Positions 25,341 through 33,617 of a stretch of DNA of 64,000 bases are shown here, in pieces. The notes beneath the pieces are model-generated. The model saw nothing but the letters and a program-made list of their open reading frames with translations, did not search any database and was not told the DNA's origin. Origin of the DNA: Streptomyces pinistramenti. Lineage in GTDB: Bacteria; Actinomycetota; Actinomycetes; Streptomycetales; Streptomycetaceae. The stretch spans positions 1-64,000 of the forward strand of contig NZ_JAJCXB010000044.1 of NCBI RefSeq assembly GCF_020564935.1, written 5' to 3'. A program made the position numbers and the translations under genes. Position 1 is the first letter of the stretch; the number at the start of each line of letters is the position of its first letter.

Positions 25341-25356
25341 GTAAGTGTGTACTTAC
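25341..25356. promoter_or_regulatory. Palindrome in the bfr promoter region
   Basis: GTAAGT-GTGT-ACTTAC is a perfect 6-4-6 palindrome in the divergent region between the sulfite-oxidase-like gene and bfr, about 75 bp upstream of the bfr ATG. It does not fit the DmdR/IdeR iron box. Confidence 0.45.
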
Positions 25357-25429
25357 TGGACGTTACGCTCCGGGCGGTGCAAAGATGCGCGGCACTTGCC
25401 CAGTTCCCGCGCGGAAGGAGCCCGCTGCC

Positions 25430-25906
25430 ATGCAGGGCGATCCCGAGGTCATCGAATTCCTCAACGAGCAGCTGACCGCCGAGCTGACCGCGATCAACCA
25501 GTACTTCCTGCACGCGAAGATGCAGGAGAACTTCGGCTGGCCGAAGCTCGCGAAGTACACCAGGTCCGAGTCGTTCGACGAGATGAAGCATGCCGAGATC
25601 CTGACGGACCGCATTCTCTTCCTGGAAGGACTGCCGAACTATCAGCGGCTGTTCCATGTACGCATCGGCCAGACCGTCACCGAGATGTTCCAGGCGGACC
25701 GGCAGGTCGAGGTGGAGGCCATCGACCGCCTCAAGCGCGGAATCGAGATGATGCGCGCCAAGGGCGACATCACCTCGGCCAATATCTTCGAGGACATCCT
25801 CGCGGACGAGGAGCATCACATCGACTATCTGGACACCCAGCTGGAACTGGTCGAGAAACTCGGCGAGGCGCTGTACATCGCGCAGGTGATCGAGCAGCCG
25901 AGCTGA
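25430..25906 (+). CDS. bfr: Bacterioferritin
   Basis: Bacterioferritin is a 24-mer, heme-containing ferritin that oxidises and stores iron. The 158-residue product is of normal length and begins MQGDPEVIEFLNEQLTAELT. It shows ferroxidase residues (E18-type Glu, Glu51 and His54 in DEMKHAE), the heme ligand Met52 in the same motif, RILFLEGLPN, and the second-half ferroxidase motif DILADEEHHIDYLD. ATG 25430 has AAGGAG upstream. It converges with bfd, whose product releases iron from bacterioferritin, so storage and release genes are paired. Confidence 0.96.
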   Translation: MQGDPEVIEFLNEQLTAELTAINQYFLHAKMQENFGWPKLAKYTRSESFDEMKHAEILTDRILFLEGLPNYQRLFHVRIGQTVTEMFQADRQVEVEAIDRLKRGIEMMRAKGDITSANIFEDILADEEHHIDYLDTQLELVEKLGEALYIAQVIEQPS

Positions 25907-25920
25907 GGCGGCGCGGCGCC

Positions 25921-26010
25921 GGGAAAGCCGGAAGCCTTTAGGCCGCCCCGGGGAAGGCCGGAAGCCTAGGCCGCCTCGGGGAACGCCGCCGGGGCCGCCC
26001 CGGGGAACGC
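25921..26010. repeat. Degenerate 24-30 bp tandem repeat over the bfd stop
   Basis: Units beginning GGGAAAGCCGG (25921), GGGAAGGCCGG (25951) and GGGAACGCCGC (25979), with a shorter fourth copy near 26003, repeat head to tail. The bfd stop codon (25966-25968 on the plus map) lies in unit 2, so the Bfd C-terminal Ala/Pro/Phe extension is encoded by repeat units. Confidence 0.65.
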
Positions 26011-26259
26011 CGGGGCCGACAGCGGCACCGGTCCCGGCTCGGCGGACAGCGGCTCGGCCACGCCGTTGTCGATCAGCTCGCGGCGGGGGCAGGCGCCGCG
26101 GCCCAGCAGGGCCTGGATGCGGCGTACGCAGCCGCCGCAGTCGGTGCCCGCCTTGCAGGCGGAGGCGATCTGGCGGGGCGTGCAGGCGCCGGTGCCCGCG
26201 TGCTCACGGACCTGCTGTTCGGTGATGCCGAAGCAGGAGCATACGTACACGCGGTTCAC
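25966..26259 (-). CDS. bfd: Bacterioferritin-associated ferredoxin
   Basis: Bfd is a [2Fe-2S] ferredoxin that reduces the bacterioferritin heme and lets iron out. The 97-residue product begins MNRVYVCSCFGITEQQVREH and carries the four cluster cysteines in VCSC and CKAGTDCGGC. The core ends by about residue 60; the rest is an Ala/Pro-rich tail partly encoded by tandem repeats, absent from the classic 64-residue Bfd. A good iron box lies about 40 bp upstream, so expression should rise in iron starvation. Confidence 0.95.
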   Translation of the reverse strand: MNRVYVCSCFGITEQQVREHAGTGACTPRQIASACKAGTDCGGCVRRIQALLGRGACPRRELIDNGVAEPLSAEPGPVPLSAPAFPGAAPAAFPEAA

Positions 26260-26298
26260 CTCCGTGGAGCCGGACTCATCGATCCCGTTGATCTTGAG

Positions 26299-26317
26299 TA
26301 AGGTTACCCTTACCTTA
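26299..26317. promoter_or_regulatory. DmdR/IdeR iron box upstream of bfd
   Basis: TAAGGTTACCCTTACCTTA matches the 19-bp iron-box consensus TTAGGTTAGGCTAACCTAA at 14 of 19 positions by eye, including both AGGTTA/ACCT arms. It sits 40 bp upstream of the bfd start on the minus strand, where an iron-loaded repressor would block the promoter. Confidence 0.8.
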
Positions 26318-26408
26318 CCTGCCGCAGCGGGTGCTGCACAACGACGTGGGGCGCGGATCGTGTGATCCGCGCCCCACCTGCGTGGTCATCCGTCAACGAC
26401 GGCCGGTC

Positions 26409-27758
26409 TCACTGATCGCGGTACATCTCCGCCACCAGGAAGGCCAGGTCCAGCGACTGGCTGCGGTTGAGCCGCGGGTCGCAGGCGGTCTCGTAGCGCT
26501 GGTGCAGATCGTCGACGAAGATCTCGTCGCCGCCACCCACGCACTCCGTGACGTCGTCACCGGTCAGCTCGACGTGGATGCCGCCCGGGTGCGTGCCGAG
26601 GGACTTGTGGACCTCGAAGAAGCCCTTGACCTCGTCCAGCACGTCGTCGAAGCGGCGGGTCTTGTGACCCGATGCCGCCTCGAAGGTGTTGCCGTGCATC
26701 GGGTCGCAGATCCAGGCAACCCGCGCGCCGGACGCGGTGACCTTCTCGACCAGCTCGGGAAGCTTGTCGCGGACCTTGTCCGCTCCCATGCGGGTGATGA
26801 AGGTCAGCCGGCCCGGCTCGCGGTCCGGGTCGAGGCGCTCGACGAGCGTGAGCGCGTCCTCGGGCGTGGTCGTCGGGCCGAGCTTGACGCCGAGCGGGTT
26901 GCGGATGCGCGAGGCGAACTCCAGGTGCGCGCCGTCGAGTTGACGGGTGCGCTCGCCGATCCAGACCATGTGGCCCGAGACGTCGTAGAGGTCGCCGGTG
27001 CGCGAGTCGACGCGGGTCAGCGCCGACTCGTAGTCGAGGACGAGCGCCTCGTGGGAGGCGTAGAACTCGACGGTGCGGAACTCCTCCGGGTCCACCCCGC
27101 AGGCGTTCATGAAGTTCATCGCGCGGTCGATCTCGCGGGCCAGCGCTTCGTAACGCTGCCCGGAGGGCGAGGACTTCACGAAATCCTGGTTCCAGGCGTG
27201 CACCTGGCGCAGGTCGGCGTAGCCGCCGGTGGTGAAGGCGCGCACGAGGTTGAGCGTCGCGGCGGACGCGTGGTACATCCGCTTGAGGCGCTCGGGGTCC
27301 GGGATGCGGGCCGCCTCGGTGAACTCGAAGCCGTTGACGGAGTCGCCGCGGTAGGTCGGCAGCGTCACGCCGTCGCGGGTCTCGGTCGGCTTGGAGCGCG
27401 GCTTGCTGTACTGGCCGGCGATCCGCCCGACCTTGACCACCGGGACGGACCCGGCGTAGGTCAGCACGGCGCCCATCTGGAGCAGCGTCTTCAGCTTGTT
27501 GCGGATGTGCTCGGCGGATACGGCGTCGAAAGCCTCCGCGCAGTCGCCGCCCTGGAGCAGGAACGCCTCACCACGGGCAACCGCGCCGAGGCGTTCACGC
27601 AGCTGGTCGCACTCGCCCGCGAAGACGAGCGGCGGATAGGACTCCAGCTCCGCGATCACATCGCGCAGAGCCTTTTGGTCCGGCCAGTCAGGCTGCTGCG
27701 CCGCGGGCAGGTCTCGCCAGGTGTTGCCACCGGCATGGGTTTCAGCGTTCACGGTCAC
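26409..27758 (-). CDS. Class II 3-deoxy-7-phosphoheptulonate (DAHP) synthase
   Basis: This enzyme condenses phosphoenolpyruvate and erythrose 4-phosphate, the first step to chorismate. The 449-residue product is class II (plant/mycobacterial type) by NTWRDLPAAQQP near the start, LLQGGDCAEAFD, GRIAGQYSKPRS, GVKLGPTTTPEDAL, WICDPMHGNT and HVELTGDDVTEC. GTG 27758 is chosen because TAATGT ends seven bases before it, a leaderless pattern; a longer upstream frame has no family sequence. It lies about 2.6 kb from a Trp-regulated chorismate-using enzyme, so both may serve aromatic supply. Confidence 0.94.
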   Translation of the reverse strand: MTVNAETHAGGNTWRDLPAAQQPDWPDQKALRDVIAELESYPPLVFAGECDQLRERLGAVARGEAFLLQGGDCAEAFDAVSAEHIRNKLKTLLQMGAVLTYAGSVPVVKVGRIAGQYSKPRSKPTETRDGVTLPTYRGDSVNGFEFTEAARIPDPERLKRMYHASAATLNLVRAFTTGGYADLRQVHAWNQDFVKSSPSGQRYEALAREIDRAMNFMNACGVDPEEFRTVEFYASHEALVLDYESALTRVDSRTGDLYDVSGHMVWIGERTRQLDGAHLEFASRIRNPLGVKLGPTTTPEDALTLVERLDPDREPGRLTFITRMGADKVRDKLPELVEKVTASGARVAWICDPMHGNTFEAASGHKTRRFDDVLDEVKGFFEVHKSLGTHPGGIHVELTGDDVTECVGGGDEIFVDDLHQRYETACDPRLNRSQSLDLAFLVAEMYRDQ

Positions 27759-27857
27759 GGTGTCCACATTACGGGGTTCCCGGAGGGGCCCCGGGCGCCG
27801 CCCGGACTGTGAGACACACCCCACTCGGCATACGGGCACCGTCCAAAGGTGCTGCGG

Positions 27858-29267
27858 TCACTCCGGCAGGGTGTCGTCCGGCGCACCCCGGGCGATCGAG
27901 GCGAGGGCCGGCAGCGCCCGGGAGAGCTGGTCGAAGGTCGCGCCGGCCAGGGCGATCCGTACCGCGTTCGGCGCAGGGCCCGCACCCTGGGTGCCCTCGG
28001 CGGCGACCGCGAAGGCGGCGGCCGGGGTGACGGCGATGCCCCGCCGGGCCGCGGCCGCCAGGAACGTCTCGGCCCGCCACCGGGACGGCAGTTGCCACCA
28101 GAGGAAGTAGGCGCGCGGGTCGGCGTGCACCTCCTGGCCGTCCAGCAGTTCGGCGGCCAGGGCCTGGCGGGCCGCGGCGTCGCGGCGTTTGGCGGCGACG
28201 ATGCGCTCCAGGCTGCCGTCCGTCATCCAGCGGGTGGCGGCCTCCAGGGCGAAGCCGGTGGCGGTCCACCCGCCGGAGCGCAGCGCGGCGGCGAGCCGGC
28301 CGGTGTGGGACGGGGGCGCCAGCGCGAGGCCGACGGTCAGGCCGGGGGCGAGCCGCTTGGAGAGGCTGTCGACCAGGATCGTGCGGCCGGGGGCGTACGA
28401 GGCGAGTGGCGGCGGGGGCGCGGGGCTCCGGGATGCGGCGCGGCCGCCCGGCGGCGCGCCGCACAGAAAGGCCCACACCGTGTCCTCCACGGCCCAGACG
28501 TCCAGGGCCTCCAGGGCATCGGCCAGCTCCGCCCGGCGCGTGGCGGGCATCGTCGTGCCGAGCGGGTTGTGCAGGGTCGGCTGGACGTAGACGGCGCGCA
28601 GCGGGGCGGTGCGGTGGGCGGCGCGCAGGGCGTCGGGGCACAGGCCCTGTTCGTCGGTGGCGAGCGGTACGAGGGTGATGCCGAGCCGGGCGGCGATCCC
28701 CTTGATCATCGGGTAGGTGAGCGCTTCGACGCCGAGGCGTGCGCCGGGCGGCACCAGGGTGGCGAGCGCGCCGGCCAGCGCCTGCCTGCCGTTGCCGGGG
28801 AACAGCAGCTGGTCCGGGTCGGGGCGCAGGCCGGGCCCGGTGAGCAGGCCGGCCGCCGCGTTCCGGGCCGCGGCGGTGCCGGACGGGGCCGACGGGCGCA
28901 GCGCGGCGGCGAGGGTGTCGGGGCGCAGCAGCGGGGCGAGCCCGTCGGCCAGCAGCGCGGACTGCTCGGGGACGGCAGGGTAGTTGAGTTCGAGGTTGAC
29001 GTGGCCGCCGCCGTCGGCCGCCGGTTCGGCGAGCGCGGGGCCGGTCGGGTGCTGGGCGGCGCGTACGAAGGTGCCGCGGCCGACCTCGCCGACGGTCAGG
29101 CCGCGGCGGGCCAGTTCGCGGTAGACGCGGGTGGCGGTGGAGGGCGCGATGCGGTGGGTGCGGGCGAAGGCACGCTGGGTGGGCAGCCGGTCGCCGGGGC
29201 GCAGCCGGCCCGCGGCGATGGCGGCCGCGACGGTGTCCGCGATGCGCTGGTATTCCTCGGCGGTCAT
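27858..29267 (-). CDS. MocR/PdxR-type GntR regulator with aminotransferase domain
   Basis: The 469-residue protein has a GntR winged helix at residues 1-70 (RPGDRLPTQRAFARTHRIAPSTATRVYREL) fused to a fold-type I aminotransferase domain, with the PLP Lys in DSLSKRLAPGL. MocR regulators use PLP or a substrate aldimine as effector and normally control a divergent gene and themselves. Here the divergent neighbour encodes an alpha/beta hydrolase, and the intergenic DNA has matching repeats. The metabolite sensed is not evident. Confidence 0.92.
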   Translation of the reverse strand: MTAEEYQRIADTVAAAIAAGRLRPGDRLPTQRAFARTHRIAPSTATRVYRELARRGLTVGEVGRGTFVRAAQHPTGPALAEPAADGGGHVNLELNYPAVPEQSALLADGLAPLLRPDTLAAALRPSAPSGTAAARNAAAGLLTGPGLRPDPDQLLFPGNGRQALAGALATLVPPGARLGVEALTYPMIKGIAARLGITLVPLATDEQGLCPDALRAAHRTAPLRAVYVQPTLHNPLGTTMPATRRAELADALEALDVWAVEDTVWAFLCGAPPGGRAASRSPAPPPPLASYAPGRTILVDSLSKRLAPGLTVGLALAPPSHTGRLAAALRSGGWTATGFALEAATRWMTDGSLERIVAAKRRDAAARQALAAELLDGQEVHADPRAYFLWWQLPSRWRAETFLAAAARRGIAVTPAAAFAVAAEGTQGAGPAPNAVRIALAGATFDQLSRALPALASIARGAPDDTLPE

Positions 29268-29325
29268 GACGGCACGCTCCTCGGCCCGTGATCCTCACCC
29301 GGGGCGATCCCCCGCAATCCCCACT

Positions 29326-29377
29326 TTGCACTGAGTGCAATGGATCTATTGCACCGAGAGTGTGGCGTGCCTAGCAT
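29326..29377. promoter_or_regulatory. MocR operator repeats overlapping the hydrolase promoter
   Basis: TTGCACT-G-AGTGCAA (29326-29340) is a perfect palindrome, and a second TTGCAC copy at 29349-29354, followed by CGAGAGTG, gives a 23-bp direct repeat. The second TTGCAC also serves as a -35 with TAGCAT (29372-29377) 17 bp on. Overlap of operator and -35 suits the activator/repressor mode of MocR proteins. Confidence 0.65.
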
Positions 29378-29426
29378 CGGGATGTCAACGGAAACGGCAC
29401 CAACCAGCAGAAAACCGAGGAAAGTT

Positions 29427-30278
29427 GTGCGGAGCGCACCGGGTACGGCCCTCGTCGGCGACATCGGCATGGCCTACGCGGAACAGGGCAGCGGCGCCCC
29501 TCTGGTGCTGGTGCACGGCCACCCCTTCGACCGCACGATGTGGGCGCCGCAGCTCGCGTCGTTCGGTGCGCCGGGCAGCGGCCTGCGGGTGATCACGCCG
29601 GATCTGCGCGGCTACGGCACCTCGGAACCGGCGCCCGGCGGGGCGGACGGCGGCGACCCGGGCACCCGCCGCACCACGCTGGAGACCTTCGCCCACGACC
29701 TCGCCGCGCTGCTCGACGCGCTGGGGCTCGGCCGGGAGCGGATCGTGCTCGGCGGCCTGTCGATGGGCGGCCAGATCGTCATGGAGTTCGCCCGGCGCTT
29801 CCCCGGCCGGCTGCGCGGCCTCGTGCTGGCCGCCACCTCCCCGTACGCCGAGACGGATGCCGGCCGGCGCGACCGGAACGCGCTCGCCGACCGGCTGCTG
29901 CGGGAGGGCATGCACGGCTACGCGGACGAGGTGCTGGACCGCATGGTCGCGCCGTACAACGTCACCGGGCAGCCGGAGGTCGCCGGGCACGTCCTGCGGA
30001 TGATGCGCGGCACCCCGCCCGAAGGTGCGGCGGCCGCGCTCCGCGGCCGGGCCGAACGCCGGGACCACACCGCCTCGTTGGCGCAGATCGGCGTCCCCGC
30101 TCTGGTCGTGGCCGGCCGCGACGATCCCTTCACGCCGGTCGCCGAGATGCAGGACTGGTACCGGCGCATCCCGGACGCCACGCTCACCGTCATCGAGGGA
30201 GCGGCGCACCTGCCGAACCTGGAGCGCCCGGCGGAGTTCGACGCGGCGCTCGCGGGGTTCCTGGACCGGCTGCCGTAG
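29427..30278 (+). CDS. Alpha/beta hydrolase
   Basis: The 283-residue protein shows LVLVHGHPFDRTMW (oxyanion loop HGHP), nucleophile Ser in GGLSMGGQIVMEFA, Asp in VAGRDDPFTP and the final His in EGAAHLPNLERP, a complete catalytic triad. The substrate is unknown; the family includes esterases, haloperoxidase-like enzymes and C-C hydrolases. GTG 29427 is preferred because GAGGAAA precedes it and the inferred transcription start lies near 29385; an ATG at 29382 would lie at or before that start. Control by the divergent MocR protein is likely. Confidence 0.82.
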   Translation: MRSAPGTALVGDIGMAYAEQGSGAPLVLVHGHPFDRTMWAPQLASFGAPGSGLRVITPDLRGYGTSEPAPGGADGGDPGTRRTTLETFAHDLAALLDALGLGRERIVLGGLSMGGQIVMEFARRFPGRLRGLVLAATSPYAETDAGRRDRNALADRLLREGMHGYADEVLDRMVAPYNVTGQPEVAGHVLRMMRGTPPEGAAAALRGRAERRDHTASLAQIGVPALVVAGRDDPFTPVAEMQDWYRRIPDATLTVIEGAAHLPNLERPAEFDAALAGFLDRLP

Positions 30279-30333
30279 GCCCGCTTCGAGACGCCGTCCC
30301 GCGCCCGTCCCGGTGTCGGGTAGGGTGCCCGGC

Positions 30334-30396
30334 ATGTACGCGCCCCTCATGACGACCAGGAACTGGTGGTGGACCGCTCATCCGGCGGCCCGCTGA
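30334..30396 (+). CDS. Trp leader peptide
   Basis: A 20-codon frame encodes a peptide with three consecutive Trp residues (RNWWWTAH). TAGGGT ends seven bases before its ATG, implying leaderless initiation. Together with the hairpins that follow, it is a classic attenuation leader of the kind described for the anthranilate synthase gene of Streptomyces venezuelae. Confidence 0.92.
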   Translation: MYAPLMTTRNWWWTAHPAAR

Positions 30397-30449
30397 TACG
30401 CGCGTACATCTCCCGATTTTCGCGAAGGCCGCCCGAGGGGCGGCCTTCG
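30384..30449 (+). terminator. Trp attenuator: antiterminator and terminator
   Basis: A 12-bp perfect hairpin (30423-30434 with 30438-30449, loop GAG) forms the terminator. GGCGGCC at 30384-30390, at the end of the leader peptide, can instead pair with GGCCGCC at 30427-30433 and break it. Ribosome stalling on the Trp codons would favour the alternative fold and read-through. Confidence 0.85.
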
Positions 30450-30492
30450 GTGTTTCCACCGGCCGTTCCTCCCTCCCGGAAGGAACCCCGAC

Positions 30493-32550
30493 ATGCACCG
30501 CAACACGCCACGCGAGGAACGCAACGACCGCGCCGAGGGCGGCGCCCCGGACGACGCCGCGGCCCTCGTCCGGCGACTGCTGGCGCCCCACTGCCCGCCG
30601 TTCGCCCTGCTGCGCCGCAGGGCGCCGGGGCGGACGGGGGCCACGGTCGAGGTGCTGATCGGCGACGTGGTCGAGGTCGAGCACCTGGCCGACATCCCGC
30701 TCGGCACGGACGGCGCGGCCCCCGCCGCGGGCGCACCGGTCACCGACGCCCTGGCGCTGATCCCGTTCCAGCAGATCCGCGAGCGCGGCTTTGAGGCCCA
30801 CGACGACGGCACCCCGCTGGCGGTGCTGCGCCCCCGGGAGAGCCACGAGATCGCCCTGGACGACCTGCTGGCCGCACTGCCCACGCACGAGGTGCAGGTA
30901 CGGGACGGCGGCTTCGACGTGGACGACGCGGCGTACGCGGAGATCGTCGGGCGGGTGGTCAGGGACGAGATCGGCAACGGCGAGGGCGCCAACTTCGTCA
31001 TCCGCAGGACGTTCGACGGCGGGATCCCGGACTTCTCCGCCGCCGACGCACTGGCCCTGTTCCGACGGCTGCTGGCGGGCGAGCGGGGCGCGTACTGGAC
31101 GTACGTCGTGCACAGGCCCGGGGTGCGCACGCTGGTCGGGGCCAGCCCCGAGGTGCACGTCCGGATGACCGGCGAACGGGGCGAGCGCGGCGCGGAGTCG
31201 GCCGACGGCGGCGGGCCGCGGGTGGGCGGCACCGTCGTGATGAATCCGATCAGCGGGACGTACCGCTACCCGGCCGGCGGCCCCACGGCCGACGGCGTCC
31301 TGGAATTCCTCGGCGACCGCAAGGAGGCGGAGGAGCTGTCGATGGTCGTCGACGAGGAGCTGAAGATGATGTGCACCGTCGGCGACAAGGGCGGCGTGGT
31401 GATCGGCCCGCGGCTCAAGGAGATGGCCCATCTCGCGCACACCGAGTACGAGTTGCGCGGCCGCACCACGCTGGACGTGCGCGAGGTGCTGCGGGAGACG
31501 ATGTTCGCGGCGACGGTCACCGGGTCGCCGGTGCAGAACGCCTGCCGGGTCATCGCGCGCCATGAACCGGTCGCCGACGACGGCCGGGGCCGCGGCTACT
31601 ACGCGGGCGCCCTGGCGCTGATCGGACGGGACGCCACCGGCGCACAGACGCTGGACTCACCGATTCTGATCAGGACCGCGGACATCGCGGCCGACGGCCG
31701 GCTGCGGGTGCCGGTCGGGGCGACGCTGGTGCGCGCGTCCGACCCGTACGGCGAGGTCGCCGAGACGCACGCCAAGGCCGCGGGGGTGCTCACCGCGCTC
31801 GGCGTCCGGCAGGCGCCGGACCGGCCCGCCGTGGGGCAGGCGCCGCGGCTGGCCGACGACCCGCGGGTGCAGGCCGCGCTGGAGCGCCGCAGGGCCGGGC
31901 TCGCGCCGTTCTGGCTGCGGATGCAGACCACCGCGCCGACCGCGGCCCTGCACGGCCATGCGCTGGTCGTCGACGCCGAGGACACCTTCACCTCGATGCT
32001 GGCGCATCTGCTGCGCACCTCGGGCCTGGCGGTGACGGTGCGCCGCTTCGACGAGCCCGGGCTGCGCGCGGCCGCCCTGGCGCACCGGGGCCCGGTCGTG
32101 CTGGGACCGGGCCCCGGCGACCCGTCCGACGCGGCCGACCCGAAGATGCGCTTCCTGCGGTCGCTGACCGCGGACCTGGTGGCCGGGCACCAGGGCTCTC
32201 CGGACCGCCCCGTCCTCGGCGTCTGCCTCGGCCATGAGCTGCTGGCGGCGGAGCTGGGCCTGGAGATCGTGCGCAAGGACGTGCCGTTCCAGGGCGCCCA
32301 GGAGCGCATCGACTTCTTCGGACGCGAGGAGACCGTCGGCTTCTACAACACCTTCACCGCCCGCTGCGACGAGGCCGCGGCGGCCGAACTGGCCATGCAC
32401 CGCATCGAGGTGAGCCGGGACGCGGCGAGCGGCGAGGTGCACGCGCTGCGGGGGCCCGGGTTCGCCGGGGTGCAGTTCCACCCCGAGTCGGTGCTCACGC
32501 TGGACGGGGCGTCCCTCACCGCGCAGCTGCTGGCCGCTGTCCTGGTGTGA
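30493..32550 (+). CDS. Fused anthranilate synthase / PhzE-like aminodeoxyisochorismate synthase
   Basis: The 685-residue protein fuses a chorismate-converting TrpE-like domain (about 1-450) to a class I glutamine amidotransferase (about 480-685). The amidotransferase has GPGPGDP, the nucleophile Cys in GVCLGHELLAAELG, and FHPES. The synthase half reads NPISGTYRYPAGG, DRKEAEELSMVVDEELKMM and GRGYYAGALALIGRD, closer to PhzE than to ordinary TrpE. It may make anthranilate or its precursor ADIC. ATG 30493 has GGAAGGAA upstream. Control by a Trp attenuator supports a tryptophan role. It overlaps the convergent dehydrogenase gene by 35 bp. Confidence 0.88.
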   Translation: MHRNTPREERNDRAEGGAPDDAAALVRRLLAPHCPPFALLRRRAPGRTGATVEVLIGDVVEVEHLADIPLGTDGAAPAAGAPVTDALALIPFQQIRERGFEAHDDGTPLAVLRPRESHEIALDDLLAALPTHEVQVRDGGFDVDDAAYAEIVGRVVRDEIGNGEGANFVIRRTFDGGIPDFSAADALALFRRLLAGERGAYWTYVVHRPGVRTLVGASPEVHVRMTGERGERGAESADGGGPRVGGTVVMNPISGTYRYPAGGPTADGVLEFLGDRKEAEELSMVVDEELKMMCTVGDKGGVVIGPRLKEMAHLAHTEYELRGRTTLDVREVLRETMFAATVTGSPVQNACRVIARHEPVADDGRGRGYYAGALALIGRDATGAQTLDSPILIRTADIAADGRLRVPVGATLVRASDPYGEVAETHAKAAGVLTALGVRQAPDRPAVGQAPRLADDPRVQAALERRRAGLAPFWLRMQTTAPTAALHGHALVVDAEDTFTSMLAHLLRTSGLAVTVRRFDEPGLRAAALAHRGPVVLGPGPGDPSDAADPKMRFLRSLTADLVAGHQGSPDRPVLGVCLGHELLAAELGLEIVRKDVPFQGAQERIDFFGREETVGFYNTFTARCDEAAAAELAMHRIEVSRDAASGEVHALRGPGFAGVQFHPESVLTLDGASLTAQLLAAVLV

Positions 32551-33532
32551 CCAGCAGGTTCTCGCCGGTGCGGCCGGCCAGGTAGTCCTCGACGTTGGCG
32601 ACGGTGACCTCGATGATCTGGCCGACCGCATCCGCGGTGAAGTACGCCTGGTGCGAGGTGACCAGGACGTTACCGAAGGTCATCAGCCGGGCCAGAGTGT
32701 CGTCGCTGACCACTTCCAGCGACCGGTCGAAGAAGAACAGCCCGGCCTCCTCCTCGTAGACGTCCAGGCCGACGCCGGAGAGCCGGCCCGCCTTGAGGGT
32801 CTCGACCAGCGCGACGGTGTCGACGAGGCCGCCGCGGCTGGAGTTGATCAGGAGCGCGTCGTCCCTCATCAGGGCCAGGGCGTCCGCGTCGACGAGATGG
32901 CGGGTGTCCGCCACGAGCGGGACGTGCAGCGAGATCAGGTCGGCCTCGGCGAAGAGGCGCCGCCGGTCGACGTAGCGCATACCGAGGTCGAGGCAGGCCG
33001 GGTTCTCCACGAGGTCCCAGCCGAGCAGGTGCATGCCGAAGCCGTGGGCGATGCGGGTGAACGCCTCGCCGATCCGCCCGGTGCCGATCACTCCCGCGGT
33101 ACGGCCGCGCAGGTCGCGGCCCATCAGGCCGTCCAGCCGGAAGTCGAAGGAGCGGGTGCGGCCCACGGCGCGGACGATCCGGCGGTCGACGGCCAGCGCG
33201 AGCGCCCAGGCGAATTCGGCGACCGCGTAGGGCGAGTAGGAGGAGACCCGGCCGATGGTCATGCCGAGGTCGGCCGCGGCCTCCAGGTCGATGTTGTTGT
33301 AGCCGGTGGAGCGCTGGGTGATCATCTTCGTGCCGCCGGCCGCGAGGGTCTGCAGCACCTCGGCGCTCAGCTCGGCGTTCACGCTGGCCGTGACGATCTC
33401 GTAGCCGTGGGCGATGGGGGCGGTGTCGCGGTTGAGGAAGACGTCCAGGCTCCGGATCTGGTGCCGCCCGGCGAACGCCCGCTCCAGCAGGGGCCGCTCA
33501 TCGGCCTGCACCCCGAATGCGAGGATCTCCAC
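32516..33532 (-). CDS. D-lactate dehydrogenase-like 2-hydroxyacid dehydrogenase
   Basis: The 338-residue NAD-dependent enzyme resembles the LdhA branch of D-2-hydroxyacid dehydrogenases. It has STGYNNIDLEAA and SPYAVAEFAW, the NAD fold TAGVIGTGRIGEAF near residues 147-160, NSSRGGLVDT with the substrate Arg region, GLDVYEEEAGLFFFDRS, and TSHQAYFT carrying the catalytic His. It likely interconverts pyruvate and D-lactate. GTG 33532 has GGGAGG upstream. Its 3' end overlaps trpE-G on the other strand, and it lies 134 bp from pfkA, both carbohydrate genes. Confidence 0.9.
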   Translation of the reverse strand: MEILAFGVQADERPLLERAFAGRHQIRSLDVFLNRDTAPIAHGYEIVTASVNAELSAEVLQTLAAGGTKMITQRSTGYNNIDLEAAADLGMTIGRVSSYSPYAVAEFAWALALAVDRRIVRAVGRTRSFDFRLDGLMGRDLRGRTAGVIGTGRIGEAFTRIAHGFGMHLLGWDLVENPACLDLGMRYVDRRRLFAEADLISLHVPLVADTRHLVDADALALMRDDALLINSSRGGLVDTVALVETLKAGRLSGVGLDVYEEEAGLFFFDRSLEVVSDDTLARLMTFGNVLVTSHQAYFTADAVGQIIEVTVANVEDYLAGRTGENLLVTPGQRPAAAR

Positions 33533-33617
33533 GTCTGCCTCCCGCCGCTTCCCGTACGCGCCCGTTCCGCACGCGGACGTACCGGGACATCCCGGATCAC
33601 GCCGAATATACGGCCGT

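Noticed and set aside
26331..27812. Plus-strand frame opposite the DAHP synthase
   Set aside because: It is antisense to a well-conserved enzyme and has no recognisable domain.
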